Shown: piece by piece, positions 31,526 to 40,426 of the stretch
Numbering within the stretch: position 1 is the first letter of the stretch
Layout of the letters: every line of letters begins with the position of its first letter
Source: Pseudomonas iridis
Lineage (GTDB): Bacteria > Pseudomonadota > Gammaproteobacteria > Pseudomonadales > Pseudomonadaceae
NCBI RefSeq assembly: GCF_017980685.1
Contig: NZ_JACXXO010000012.1
Span: 1 to 64,000, forward strand
Direction: 5' to 3'
DNA length: 64,000 nt
Made by a program: the position numbers and the translations under genes
The notes under the pieces: generated by a model
The model's input: only the letters and a program-made list of their open reading frames with translations
What the model was told of the DNA's origin: nothing
Database searches by the model: none

Positions 31526-32668
31526 GTGAGCGAAACAGCCTTGCCAAAAGATGACGTCCAACCTGTGATTGATGCACAGGTTGAAACTCCACCGCCGGCC
31601 CAAGCGCCGCGCCGAGGCAATGGCCTGGCCATCGTCGCCCTGTTGCTCGGTGCAGCCGGGGTCGCGATTGGTGGCTGGGGAGTCTGGCAGGTGCGACACC
31701 TGCAAACCAACACTCAGCAACAATCGGGTCAGGTGCAGGCGTTGAATGATCAGGCGCAGAGCCTGAAGCTCAACGAGCAGCGTCTGACCGAACGTCTCGC
31801 GCAGTTGCCGGGGGCCGAAGAGCTCGCCGAACGCCAGCGTCTGGTGGCGCAACTTCAGGGTGATCAGCAGCGCCTCAGTCAACGTCTGGAAACCGTCCTC
31901 GGCGCCAGCCGCAAGGACTGGCGTCTGGCCGAGGCCGAGCACTTGCTGCGTCTGGCCAGCTTGCGCCTTTCCGCGTTGCAGGACATCAGCAGCGCCCAGG
32001 CACTGGTGCAGGGGGCCGACGAAATCCTCCGCGAACAGAATGATCCCGGCTCCTTTGCCGCCCGCGAGCAAGTGGCCAAAACCCTGGTTGCGCTGCGCAG
32101 CACCGAGCAGCCGGATCGCACGGGTTTGTTCCTGCGGTTGGGGGCCCTGCGTGATCAGGTCATCGACCTCACCGAACTGGCGCCGGAATACAAGGATCGG
32201 GGCGAATCGCTGCTCGGCTTGACCGCCGAGGGTGACGGCGCCAGTCGCTGGGCGCAGTGGTGGGATCAGATTTCGCACTACATCCGTATCGATTTCAATG
32301 CAGACAAGAATGTGAAGCCACTGTTGGCCGGACAGAGTCTGAGCCAGGTGCGTCTGGCCCTGAGCCTTGCGCTGGAGCAGGCGCAATGGGCAGCCCTCAA
32401 TGGTCAGGCCGCGGTTTACACCCAGGCACTGGCCGAGGCGCGCGACGTGCTCAAAGGCAACTTCAACCCGGACAATCCACAAAGCAAAGTGATGCTGGAA
32501 CAGGTCGGTGAGCTGAGCAAGGAACCGGTCGCGGTTAAGACGCCGGATCTGACCGGCACCCTGAGTGCGGTGCAAGGCTACCTCGAGCGGCGTAACGTCA
32601 ACGCCGAAGAATCGGTGAAACCGTTTGCCAAACCTGCCGCCGACACCGCGCAGGAGGCGACGCCATGA
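31526..32668 (+). CDS. hemX: HemX-family membrane protein
   Basis: A 380-residue protein of the HemX family, often annotated as uroporphyrinogen-III C-methyltransferase although it lacks the methyltransferase fold. A short cytoplasmic tail is followed by one transmembrane helix (about 30-52), a periplasmic coiled coil (about 60-125) and an alpha-helical domain with DWRLAEAEHLLRLASLRLSALQD and WAQWWDQISHYIRI. The GTG start at 31526 is 17 bases after hemD. The true role in haem synthesis is unsettled. Confidence 0.93.
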   Translation: MSETALPKDDVQPVIDAQVETPPPAQAPRRGNGLAIVALLLGAAGVAIGGWGVWQVRHLQTNTQQQSGQVQALNDQAQSLKLNEQRLTERLAQLPGAEELAERQRLVAQLQGDQQRLSQRLETVLGASRKDWRLAEAEHLLRLASLRLSALQDISSAQALVQGADEILREQNDPGSFAAREQVAKTLVALRSTEQPDRTGLFLRLGALRDQVIDLTELAPEYKDRGESLLGLTAEGDGASRWAQWWDQISHYIRIDFNADKNVKPLLAGQSLSQVRLALSLALEQAQWAALNGQAAVYTQALAEARDVLKGNFNPDNPQSKVMLEQVGELSKEPVAVKTPDLTGTLSAVQGYLERRNVNAEESVKPFAKPAADTAQEATP

Positions 32669-33903
32669 AGCGCCTCTATGTGATCGTGTTTCTGGTGATC
32701 GCAGCGGCTGCGGCGCTGGGCCTGGCGATTGCCGAGCATTCCGGTTACGTGTTGGTCGCTTACAAATCGTTCCGTTACGAGTCGAGCCTGTGGGCGACTT
32801 TGGCGCTGATCGCAGTCTTGTGGCTGCTGGTCTGGGGCATCAAGGCTCTGATCGAATTGGTGATGGCGTCCAGCGGCGTGGTCAATCCATGGTCGCGGCG
32901 CAACCGCAGCCGTCGGGTGCAAGTAGCGATCGAGCACGGCCAACTGGATCTGGCCGAAGGTCGTTGGGCCAGTGCCCAGCGTCATTTGTATCGGGCCGCT
33001 GAAGCCGAGCGCCAGCCGCTGCTGTACTACCTCGGCGCTGCCCGGGCGGCGAACGAGCAGGGCCATTACGAGGAATCCGATCGTCTGCTTGAGCGTGCGC
33101 TTGAGCGCCAGCCTCAGGCAGAGCTGGCAATTGCCTTGAGCCACGCACAGTTGCAGACCGACCGTGGCGACACCGACGGCGCATTGGTGACATTGCAGGC
33201 GATGCACGAGCGTCATCCTCATAACGTGCAGACGCTGCGTCAGTTGCAGCGCTTGTACCAGCAGCGCGGCGAATGGTCGGCGGTGATTCGTCTGCTGCCG
33301 GAGCTGCGCAAGGATAAAGTCCTGCCGCCCGCCGAACTGGCTGAGCTCGAACGTCGCGCCTGGGGTGAAAACCTGTCGCTGGCCGCGCAGCGCGAAGAGG
33401 ACGGCTCGGTTGGTTTGCAGTCGCTGACTCGCGCCTGGCAACAGCTGACTTCGGCGCAACGCCAGGAGCCGCCACTGGTGCTGGCTTATGCCGAACAGCT
33501 GCGTCAGCTGGGCGCTCAGGTCGAGGCTGAAGAAGTGCTGCGCACGGCCCTCAAGCGCAAGTACGACAGTCATCTGGCGCGTCTTTATGGTCTGGTGCGC
33601 GGGAGTGATCCGGCGCGTCAGTTGCAGACTGCCGAAGGTTGGCTCAAGGATCATCCGAACGATCCGAGCCTGCTGCTGACCCTGGGCCGTCTGTGCCTGC
33701 AATCGAGTCTGTGGGGCAAGGCCCGGGATTATCTGGAAAGCAGCCTGCGTGTGCAGCGCAATCCGGAAGCCTGTGCGGAACTGGCGCGTTTGCTCGCACA
33801 GCTTGGCGATACCGAGCGAAGCAATCAGCTGTTCCAGGAAGGCCTCGGTCTGCTGGATGAACGCTTGCTGGCCGCGCCACTGCCGGCCCTGGCTCGCGTC
33901 TGA
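32665..33903 (+). CDS. hemY: HemY-family TPR membrane protein
   Basis: A 412-residue inner-membrane protein with two N-terminal transmembrane helices (residues 1-20 and 40-65) followed by tetratricopeptide-like repeats (about 85-400; YRAAEAERQPLLYYLGAARAANEQG, then further repeats). It belongs to the proteobacterial HemY group, not to protoporphyrinogen oxidase. It overlaps hemX by four bases (ATGA), so it is co-translated, and is the last gene of hemCDXY. Function not well defined. Confidence 0.93.
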   Translation: MKRLYVIVFLVIAAAAALGLAIAEHSGYVLVAYKSFRYESSLWATLALIAVLWLLVWGIKALIELVMASSGVVNPWSRRNRSRRVQVAIEHGQLDLAEGRWASAQRHLYRAAEAERQPLLYYLGAARAANEQGHYEESDRLLERALERQPQAELAIALSHAQLQTDRGDTDGALVTLQAMHERHPHNVQTLRQLQRLYQQRGEWSAVIRLLPELRKDKVLPPAELAELERRAWGENLSLAAQREEDGSVGLQSLTRAWQQLTSAQRQEPPLVLAYAEQLRQLGAQVEAEEVLRTALKRKYDSHLARLYGLVRGSDPARQLQTAEGWLKDHPNDPSLLLTLGRLCLQSSLWGKARDYLESSLRVQRNPEACAELARLLAQLGDTERSNQLFQEGLGLLDERLLAAPLPALARV

Positions 33904-33908
33904 AGTGG

Positions 33909-33928
33909 CGAGGGAGGTAACTCCCTCG
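33909..33928 (+). terminator. Hairpin after hemY, possible terminator
   Basis: CGAGGGAG (33909-33916) pairs with CTCCCTCG (33921-33928) around GTAA. No T run follows, so intrinsic termination is doubtful; it may protect the 3' end. Confidence 0.4.
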
Positions 33929-34121
33929 CACACCTTTGCAGAGCGAAAATTTACCTTCAGTCAGCCTTTAGGGCAAAGTCCTACAACGGGCTACGCCGAA
34001 TCCTCTCGAAGCTGTCGGGTTTTCCCTACACCTCTGGTGAACTGTCGGCAGGGCCTTGCCTTGAAAGGCTGACACGCTTTCCTCTACCGTAACCATCTGT
34101 CTCTACTGTTACGGAAAAGCC

Positions 34122-34673
34122 ATGTCGTTGGCCTGCTCACGCTCCTTGTTCTTCATGGCTTTCACTGCGAGTGCCTTTGCTCTGGGAGCTTCCTATTATC
34201 TCGAATACGCGGTGGGTCTGACGCCGTGCAGCTTGTGCCTGGTGCAGCGGCTGTTCCTCACGTTGTTGTGTGTTTGCTGTGGTCTGGCGGCGGTGCATGG
34301 CCCCAAGCGTGTCGGCCTGTGGCTTTACTGGTTGTCTGCGCTGGGCGCGAGTCTGGGTGGCACCACGGCGGCCTGGCGGCAGGTATTGATACAGAGCGAT
34401 CCGATGCTGCACCTGCTCAATTGCTCACCGGCTCCCGAGGCCCCGTTCAGTGGTCTGCCATGGATCTGTGCCTTGCAAACGATGTTTAGCGGCGGTGCCG
34501 ATTGTGCGGAAATTTCCTGGACGCTGTTCGACCTGAGCATCCCGGAGTGGAGCCTGTTGTTCTTTGTCGCGGTGTCAATTGTTGCTGTATATCAATTATT
34601 GCGATTGGTCTGGAGTGCTCTGCAACGGCCGCTCAGCGACGAAGCGTCGCACCGGGAGCTGCTGCGGGATTAA
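34122..34673 (+). CDS. dsbB: Disulfide bond formation protein DsbB
   Basis: A 183-residue inner-membrane quinone reductase that reoxidises DsbA. It has four predicted transmembrane helices, the first periplasmic redox pair in TPCSLCLVQR, and a second loop with cysteines at LLNCSPAPEAP, LPWICALQ and GADCAE. The second loop has an extra cysteine compared with E. coli DsbB. Pseudomonads commonly carry two dsbB genes; I cannot tell which paralogue this is. Confidence 0.9.
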   Translation: MSLACSRSLFFMAFTASAFALGASYYLEYAVGLTPCSLCLVQRLFLTLLCVCCGLAAVHGPKRVGLWLYWLSALGASLGGTTAAWRQVLIQSDPMLHLLNCSPAPEAPFSGLPWICALQTMFSGGADCAEISWTLFDLSIPEWSLLFFVAVSIVAVYQLLRLVWSALQRPLSDEASHRELLRD

Positions 34674-34856
34674 ACACTTGTATGAACTTTATCTCCTGCG
34701 TACCTTGAAGCCATAGGCGTGCGGGCATAATCTGGCCCGCACGTGTCATTGGATTTATGTTGCTCGATGACACTCTGCCCGACTGTCCCCCACGCTAAAA
34801 CCTAAAGCGGGACACGGGTGTAGAGCAGCATGACCCACAAGGGAAGAGAGATCGCC

Positions 34857-35315
34857 ATGCTCGAAAGTTGTCAGAATGCTCAGGAACGTTGGGGTGGAGT
34901 TCATCTGCTGATCGACCGCTGGCTCCAGGAGCGCAAGGAGCTGATCGATGCCTACGATAATCTCGGCGCGGAGCCTCAGACGCTGTCCGAGAGCCGCAAG
35001 CCCTTGCAGGAATTCTGCGGCGTGCTGGTTGATTACGTATCGGCGGGGCACTTCGAAATTTATGAACAGCTGACGGGCGAAGCCAAGGCGTTCAACGACA
35101 AGCGCGGTCTGGAACTCGCCGAGACGATCTACCCGCGCATCGATGTCATCACCGAAAAGCTACTCGCGTTCAACGACCTTTGCGATGAAGGCAAGTGCGT
35201 TGTCGAGAAATTCAAAGAGCTCGGCGGCCTGCTTCACGAGCGCTTCGAACTGGAAGACTGCCTGATTGAAGTGCTGCATACGGCGCACAAGGAAGAAGAT
35301 TCAGTTCAGGCCTGA
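34857..35315 (+). CDS. algQ: Anti-sigma-70 factor AlgQ (Rsd family)
   Basis: A 152-residue Rsd/AlgQ protein that binds region 4 of RpoD and shifts transcription in stationary phase and towards alginate and siderophore genes. MLESCQNAQERWGGVHLLIDRWL is nearly the P. aeruginosa start, which fixes ATG 34857 rather than the in-frame ATG 27 bases earlier; GGAAGAGAG precedes it. The helical-bundle residues FCGVLVDYVSAGHFEIYEQL are conserved. A terminator follows at 35335. Confidence 0.95.
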   Translation: MLESCQNAQERWGGVHLLIDRWLQERKELIDAYDNLGAEPQTLSESRKPLQEFCGVLVDYVSAGHFEIYEQLTGEAKAFNDKRGLELAETIYPRIDVITEKLLAFNDLCDEGKCVVEKFKELGGLLHERFELEDCLIEVLHTAHKEEDSVQA

Positions 35316-35334
35316 TCGGCTTTGCTCAATAAAA

Positions 35335-35364
35335 AACGGTGCGCCTCAAGCGCACCGTTTTTTT
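35335..35364 (+). terminator. Rho-independent terminator of algQ
   Basis: AACGGTGCGC (35335-35344) pairs with GCGCACCGTT (35350-35359), flanked by A and T runs; it can serve both algQ and the convergent FKBP gene. Confidence 0.94.
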
Positions 35365-35372
35365 ATGCCTGA

Positions 35373-36038
35373 TCAACTCGTCGCGCCACGCAATTCGACT
35401 TCAAATACCAGCGGTGTGAAGGGCGCGATCAAGTCCCCGGCGCCATCGGCGCCATAAGCCTGATCCGATGGAATCACCAGTCGCCATTTCGCCCCCACCG
35501 GCATGTTTTGCAGGGCGGTGCGCCAACCGGCAATCACACTGTCGAGGTTGAACCATTGCGGCTGACTGTTCTGATCGAACACGGTGCCGTCCGGCAAGCG
35601 ACCGATATACAGCACCTGCACTTTTCCATCGGGTCCGGCCTTGGTGCCCGTGCCAGGTGCAAGCTCGGTAAGCAGGATACCGTCAGCCAGTTCCTTTACT
35701 CCCGGTTTGGCTTTTTCCGCAGTGAGGAAACGTTGTTCGTTTTCCATCGCGGCATCGCTCGAAGGCTGCGCGTTGTGTTCGGCATTTTGCGATTCGTGAT
35801 CGGCGAGAATCTGTTCGATCCGCGCTTCGCTCAGGGCCAGCGGCTTGCCTTGATAAGCCTGCTGCAAGCCATCAATCAGTGCCTGAATCTGCAGTTGCGG
35901 GACTTCCTGGCGCAACCGTTCACCGAGGCTGGCACCCAGGCTGTAGGCGAGATCATGAGCGTCGTTCGCGGTGGTTTTTTCGTCGGCGTGGGCGCTGGAA
36001 AAAATCATGCAGAGGGATATAAAAAGGTAGCGCGACAT
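35373..36038 (-). CDS. FKBP-type peptidyl-prolyl isomerase, exported
   Basis: A 221-residue periplasmic prolyl isomerase. The signal peptide (MSRYLFISLCMIFSSAHA) is followed by an FKBP dimerisation domain (AYSLGASLGERLRQ) and the FKBP catalytic domain (from about 110: VQVLYIGRLPDGTVFDQNSQ ... VIAGWRTALQNMPVGAKWRLVIPSDQAYG). ATG 36038 is preferred over the GTG six bases upstream because of its spacing to GGAG. The usual catalytic-domain start (VHYxGxLxDGxxFDSS) is altered to VLYIGRLPDGTVFDQN. Neighbour of algQ and algP in Pseudomonas. Confidence 0.92.
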   Translation of the reverse strand: MSRYLFISLCMIFSSAHADEKTTANDAHDLAYSLGASLGERLRQEVPQLQIQALIDGLQQAYQGKPLALSEARIEQILADHESQNAEHNAQPSSDAAMENEQRFLTAEKAKPGVKELADGILLTELAPGTGTKAGPDGKVQVLYIGRLPDGTVFDQNSQPQWFNLDSVIAGWRTALQNMPVGAKWRLVIPSDQAYGADGAGDLIAPFTPLVFEVELRGATS

Positions 36039-36230
36039 GGGCACTCTCCGTCCTGAGATGCGGTGGATTATGCCAGCGCGAACGTCTGCAACGGTGAACT
36101 GCTTTTGACTGCGGACAGAACATTTTCACCTCGGTGCAACCCAAGGCTATTGATACTGTCAAGATGACCTAGCGGCGGTAGCAGCAGAGGTCTAGTATGA
36201 GCCGCACTCACGTCAGCCAGGAGGTAAACC

Positions 36231-37301
36231 ATGTCGGCCACCAAGAAGCCTGTAAATACTCCGTTGCACTTACTCCAACAACTCTCGGGCAGCTTGCTCG
36301 AGCATTTGGAAAACGCTTGCTCGCAAGCCTTGGCTGATGCTGAAAAACTGCTCGCCAAACTCGAAAAGCAACGCGGCAAGGCGCAAGAAAAACTGCACAA
36401 ATCCCGCACCAAATTGCAGGACGCAGCTGCCGCCGGCAAAGCCAAGGCGCAGACCAAAGCCAAAGGCTCCGTGAAAGAACTGGAAGAACTGCTTGATGCC
36501 TTGAAGGATCGTCAGTCCGATACCCGCAGCTACATTCTGCAACTCAAGCGCGATGCTCAGGAAAGCCTGAAACTGGCCCAGGGTGTGGGCCGTGTGCAAG
36601 AAGCCGTGGGCAAGGTGTTGACTTCCCGTGCCGCCAAGCCTGCATCGGCACCGGCGAAGAAAGCCGCAGCCAAACCCGCTGTTGCCAAAGCCCCGGTTAA
36701 AACCGCTGCCGCAAAACCGGCTGCCAAAACCCCGGTAAAAGCTGCGGCAAAAACCGCTGCAAAACCTGCGGCGAAAAAACCAGCTTCGACGACCGCAGCG
36801 AAACCGGCGGCTAAAACCACCGCAGCGAAACCGGCCGCGCGCAGAACTGCTGCTGCCAAACCAGCCGCGACCAAAGCTGCTCCAGCGAAAACCGCAGCCG
36901 CTAAGCCGGCTGCCAAGGTCGCAGTGAAACCTGCCGCTAGAACTGCCGCAGCAAAACCTGCAGCCAAGTCTGCCGCCAAACCTGTTGCTGCTAAAACAGC
37001 AGTAAAACCAGCGGCTAAAGTTGCCGCGAAACCGGCCGCCAAGCCAGCTGCTAAACCAGCAGTGAAAGCCGCCGCCAAACCGGCAGCCAAGCCAGCCGCA
37101 AAACCTGCCGCAAAACCTGCCGCAAAAAAACCAGTGGCCGCCAAGCCAGCCGCCGCCAAACCGGCGATTGCTCCAGCTGCCAAGCCAGCCACACCAGCTA
37201 CGCCAGCTGCACCTGCCGCCGCCACTGCCTCGACCACTTCGACTGCGCCATCGCCAGCCGCTGCGTCGAGCACCAGCAGCAACCCGACCAGCGCTTCCTA
37301 A
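36231..37301 (+). CDS. algP: Histone H1-like regulator AlgP (AlgR3)
   Basis: A 356-residue protein in two parts. Residues 1-135 are helical and coiled-coil-like (LLEHLENACSQALADAEKLLAKLEKQRGKAQEKL). Residues 136-330 are a long lysine/alanine/proline tail of KPAAK-type repeats, like histone H1 tails, which in AlgP binds DNA; the end is A/P/T/S-rich. In P. aeruginosa AlgP affects alginate gene expression. Repeat number varies readily between strains. The stop overlaps the convergent TIGR02444 gene by four bases. Confidence 0.95.
   Translation: MSATKKPVNTPLHLLQQLSGSLLEHLENACSQALADAEKLLAKLEKQRGKAQEKLHKSRTKLQDAAAAGKAKAQTKAKGSVKELEELLDALKDRQSDTRSYILQLKRDAQESLKLAQGVGRVQEAVGKVLTSRAAKPASAPAKKAAAKPAVAKAPVKTAAAKPAAKTPVKAAAKTAAKPAAKKPASTTAAKPAAKTTAAKPAARRTAAAKPAATKAAPAKTAAAKPAAKVAVKPAARTAAAKPAAKSAAKPVAAKTAVKPAAKVAAKPAAKPAAKPAVKAAAKPAAKPAAKPAAKPAAKKPVAAKPAAAKPAIAPAAKPATPATPAAPAAATASTTSTAPSPAAASSTSSNPTSAS
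36640..37200 (+). repeat. Degenerate 12-base coding repeats in algP
   Basis: The DNA repeats units encoding KPAA, such as AAACCAGCCGCC variants, for roughly 190 codons. The units vary at third positions, so it is a degenerate rather than exact tandem array, prone to length change by recombination. Confidence 0.9.
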
Positions 37302-37759
37302 GTGCTGATTGCCGCGACGCGCAGCACTTGCAGCGCGTCGCGGTTCAGGTTGGCCGCCGAGCCAGCCAGGGCCTCCAGCCAGCCGATTGACCCAGCTGCG
37401 CTGCGCCCCCACACCTGAGCAATGCCCTCCAGCCGCGACAGCAACGTACGCTCGGCTTCCAGCTCCAGCGCTTTGACTTGTTCGCGCATGCCTTTCAACA
37501 CCCCATCATCCAAAGCCCGCGCTTTCCATTGCATACGCAGGGTTCGCAGCGGCTGCACAACCTCGATATCCCAAGGCCCGGTCAGCGCCTGAAGCTGTCC
37601 GGCACGCTGTTCATCACAGCTCGCGCCGCGTTGCTCCAGCCACAAACCGCACAGCAACAGGCACACATTGACCCCCGCCGTTTGCAGTTGCAGACAAGCG
37701 TCTTCCACACCCGGACGGGCGTAGGTAGCAAGGGAAAAGTTCCACAGGTCAGAGGACAT
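37298..37759 (-). CDS. TIGR02444 family protein
   Basis: A 153-residue predicted cytoplasmic helical protein. MSSDLWNFSLATYARPGVEDACLQLQTAGVNVCLLLCGLWLEQRG is the TIGR02444 signature, found in many gammaproteobacteria, here as in other pseudomonads between algP and the ABC-F gene. Function unknown. Confidence 0.88.
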   Translation of the reverse strand: MSSDLWNFSLATYARPGVEDACLQLQTAGVNVCLLLCGLWLEQRGASCDEQRAGQLQALTGPWDIEVVQPLRTLRMQWKARALDDGVLKGMREQVKALELEAERTLLSRLEGIAQVWGRSAAGSIGWLEALAGSAANLNRDALQVLRVAAIST

Positions 37760-37809
37760 CGTGCTACTCGCGCTAGTTGTGAGGGAAGCTGGTAGACTCC
37801 GCCGCCATT

Positions 37810-39720
37810 ATGATCCGACTTCAGAACCTGACTTTACAGCGTGGCCCGCAACGTCTGCTAGAAGACGCCGAGCTGACCCTGCACGCCGGCCACAAAGCTG
37901 GCCTCATCGGTGCCAACGGTGCCGGCAAATCCAGCCTGTTTGCCTTGCTGCGCGGCGAATTGCACCCGGACTCGGGCGATTGCCTGTTGCCGGCAGACTG
38001 GCGGATCGCGCACATGCGTCAGGAGGTCGACACGCTCGAGCGCCTGGCAGTCGACTATGTGCTCGATGGCGACCTGCGTCTACGCGAGGTGCAACGTGAC
38101 CTCGCCGTGGCCGAAGAGGCGCACGACGGCGTTGCTCTGGCGCGTCTGCACGTCGAACTCGACAGCGCCGACGGTTACACCGCCGACGCCCGCGCCCGCA
38201 AGTTGCTGGCCGGTCTGGGCTTCACCAACGAGCAGATGGATCGACAGGTCGGAGATTTCTCCGGTGGCTGGCGGATGCGTCTGAATCTGGCGCAGGCACT
38301 GATGTGCCCGTCGGACCTGTTGCTGCTCGACGAACCGACCAACCACCTGGACCTCGACGCCATCATCTGGCTCGAGGACTGGCTGAAAAGTTACGCCGGC
38401 ACCTTGCTGCTGATTTCCCACGACCGCGATTTCCTCGACGAAGTCGTCGATCATGTGGCCCATGTCGATCAGCGCAAAATCACCCTGTATCGCGGCGGCT
38501 ACACCGCGTTCGAACGTGCCCGTGCCGAACGTCTGGCCCAGCAGCAACAGGCCTACGAGAAGCAGCAGGCGCAGCGTGCGCACATGGAAAGCTACATCGC
38601 CCGCTTCAAGGCGCAAGCGACCAAGGCCCGTCAGGCACAAAGCCGTATCAAGGCACTGGAACGCATGGAAGAGCTGTCGGCGGCTCACGTTGATTCGCCG
38701 TTCGATTTCGTGTTCCGCGAGTCGACCAAGATCTCCAGCACGCTGATCGATCTGTCCGATGCGAACCTGGGCTACGGCGACCGAGCCGTGCTGGAGAAGG
38801 TCAAGCTGCAACTGACCCCCGGCGCGCGGATCGGTCTGCTCGGCCCTAACGGCGCGGGTAAATCGACACTGATCAAGAACCTCGCTGGCGAGCTCGAACC
38901 GCTGTCCGGGCGCCTGACCCGTGGCGAGAACACCGTGGTCGGTTACTTCGCCCAGCATCAACTCGACTCGCTGGACGCCAAGGCCAGCCCGTTGCTGCAC
39001 TTGCAGCGTCTGGCGCCCACTGAGCGTGAGCAAGCGTTGCGCGACTTCCTCGGCGGTTTCGACTTCCGCGGTGCGCGGCTCGATGAGCCTGTGCTGAATT
39101 TCTCCGGTGGCGAGAAGGCGCGTCTGGCCTTGGCGCTGATCGCCTGGGAGCGGCCGAACCTGTTGCTGCTCGATGAGCCGACCAACCACCTCGACCTGGA
39201 AATGCGCCTGGCGCTGACCATGGCGCTGCAGGAATTCAGCGGCGCGGTGCTGGTGGTGTCTCACGATCGGCACTTGCTCAAGAGCACCACCGACAACTTC
39301 TACCTGGTGGCCGATGGCAAGGTTGAAGAGTTCGATGGCGATCTCGAAGACTATGCCCGTTGGCTGGTGGAATACCGTCAGCGCAATGCGCCGGTCAGTA
39401 ACACCCCGGTGAACCCGGACAAGACTGACAAGAAAGCCCAGCGTCAGGCTGCGGCTGCGTTGCGTCAGCAACTGGCGCCGCACAAGCGCGAGGCCGACAA
39501 GCTCGAAGCCGAACTGGGCAAGCTCCACGAGAAACTGGCCAAGGTTGACGCCAGCCTCGGCGACAGCGACATCTACGAGCCGGCGCGCAAGAACGAATTG
39601 CGTGATCTGCTGGCCGAGCAAGCGAAATTGAAAGTGCGCGAAGGCGAGCTGGAAGAGGCGTGGATGGAAGCGCTGGAGACGCTGGAAAGCATGCAGGCGG
39701 AGCTGGAGGCGCTGTCCTGA
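37810..39720 (+). CDS. yheS: ABC-F family ATPase, YheS type
   Basis: A 636-residue soluble protein with two ABC domains: GANGAGKSSL (about 36-45) with FSGGWRMRLNLAQAL and LLDEPTNHLDLD, then GPNGAGKSTL (about 351) with FSGGEKARLALALI and a second LLDEPTNHLDLE. The linker between them is the ribosome-contacting PtIM, and a C-terminal coiled coil spans about 545-630. ABC-F proteins act on stalled ribosomes, not in transport. The last base is shared with the start of the MscS-type gene. Confidence 0.94.
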   Translation: MIRLQNLTLQRGPQRLLEDAELTLHAGHKAGLIGANGAGKSSLFALLRGELHPDSGDCLLPADWRIAHMRQEVDTLERLAVDYVLDGDLRLREVQRDLAVAEEAHDGVALARLHVELDSADGYTADARARKLLAGLGFTNEQMDRQVGDFSGGWRMRLNLAQALMCPSDLLLLDEPTNHLDLDAIIWLEDWLKSYAGTLLLISHDRDFLDEVVDHVAHVDQRKITLYRGGYTAFERARAERLAQQQQAYEKQQAQRAHMESYIARFKAQATKARQAQSRIKALERMEELSAAHVDSPFDFVFRESTKISSTLIDLSDANLGYGDRAVLEKVKLQLTPGARIGLLGPNGAGKSTLIKNLAGELEPLSGRLTRGENTVVGYFAQHQLDSLDAKASPLLHLQRLAPTEREQALRDFLGGFDFRGARLDEPVLNFSGGEKARLALALIAWERPNLLLLDEPTNHLDLEMRLALTMALQEFSGAVLVVSHDRHLLKSTTDNFYLVADGKVEEFDGDLEDYARWLVEYRQRNAPVSNTPVNPDKTDKKAQRQAAAALRQQLAPHKREADKLEAELGKLHEKLAKVDASLGDSDIYEPARKNELRDLLAEQAKLKVREGELEEAWMEALETLESMQAELEALS

Positions 39721-40301
39721 TGGACGCGTTCAAGCTGCCGCTGCCGGCGATGTGGGTCGAGCCGATCTGGCTCGGCGTGCAGATTCTGCTCATCCTGCTG
39801 GCCGGTTACCTGGCCCAGCGCTTCGTGGCCAAATGTCTGACCCGTCTGGGCGAGCGCTATCCGTTTCCGCCGCAACTGCTGATGCCACTGCGTGGCGTGT
39901 TGCGCTGGCTGATCATGGGCAGTGCAGTGATCTTTGTTCTGCAACGCCTCGGCGTGTCGGCCACGGTGTTGTGGACGGCGCTGTCGGGTTTCGTTGCAGT
40001 GGCGGCGGTGGCGTTTTTCGCCATGTGGAGCGTGCTGTCGAACCTGCTCTGCGCGATTCTGATTTTCACCGTTGGCCCGTTTCGGTTGGGCGATGTGGTC
40101 GAACTGGTCGACACCACCGACAAGCCTGGGGTCAAAGGCCGGGTGGTGGCGATCAATCTGCTCTACACCACGTTGATCGAGGCCGAGGAGTTGGGCACCG
40201 GTAGCGCAATGGTGCAGGTGCCGAACAGCTTGTTCTTCCAGCGATCAGTGCGGCGTTGGCGGGGGACTGATGTGTTCCCTTCGAGCGGATTCGAGAAGTA
40301 G
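39720..40301 (+). CDS. Short MscS-family mechanosensitive channel-like protein
   Basis: A 193-residue inner-membrane protein with three predicted transmembrane helices (about 10-30, 55-78, 85-115). The third, glycine/alanine-rich helix is followed by the MscS beta-domain entry FRLGDVVELVDTTDKPGVKGRVVAINLLYTTL and VQVPNSLFFQ. It lacks the C-terminal alpha/beta domain of full MscS (286 residues in E. coli), so it is a minimal form. It overlaps the yheS stop (TGATG), indicating coupling. Confidence 0.88.
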   Translation: MDAFKLPLPAMWVEPIWLGVQILLILLAGYLAQRFVAKCLTRLGERYPFPPQLLMPLRGVLRWLIMGSAVIFVLQRLGVSATVLWTALSGFVAVAAVAFFAMWSVLSNLLCAILIFTVGPFRLGDVVELVDTTDKPGVKGRVVAINLLYTTLIEAEELGTGSAMVQVPNSLFFQRSVRRWRGTDVFPSSGFEK

Positions 40302-40426
40302 CTTTTAAAGCAGGATCCTTTATTTTGGGTTCTCTGTAGTCCCCTTTTCCTACAAAAAATCGATAGTCAGCGGCGCCAAGTCGAATTAGCTTAGTCGTTC
40401 GTCACGAGTCAGAGTTGAGGTGTGCG

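Noticed and set aside
36660..37180. algP repeat region considered as a CRISPR array
   Set aside because: Repeats are short, degenerate and in frame with a histone-like protein; there are no spacers.
36270..37412. Long minus-strand frames opposite algP
   Set aside because: They mirror the repetitive algP codons (glycine/alanine-rich products) and have no independent support.
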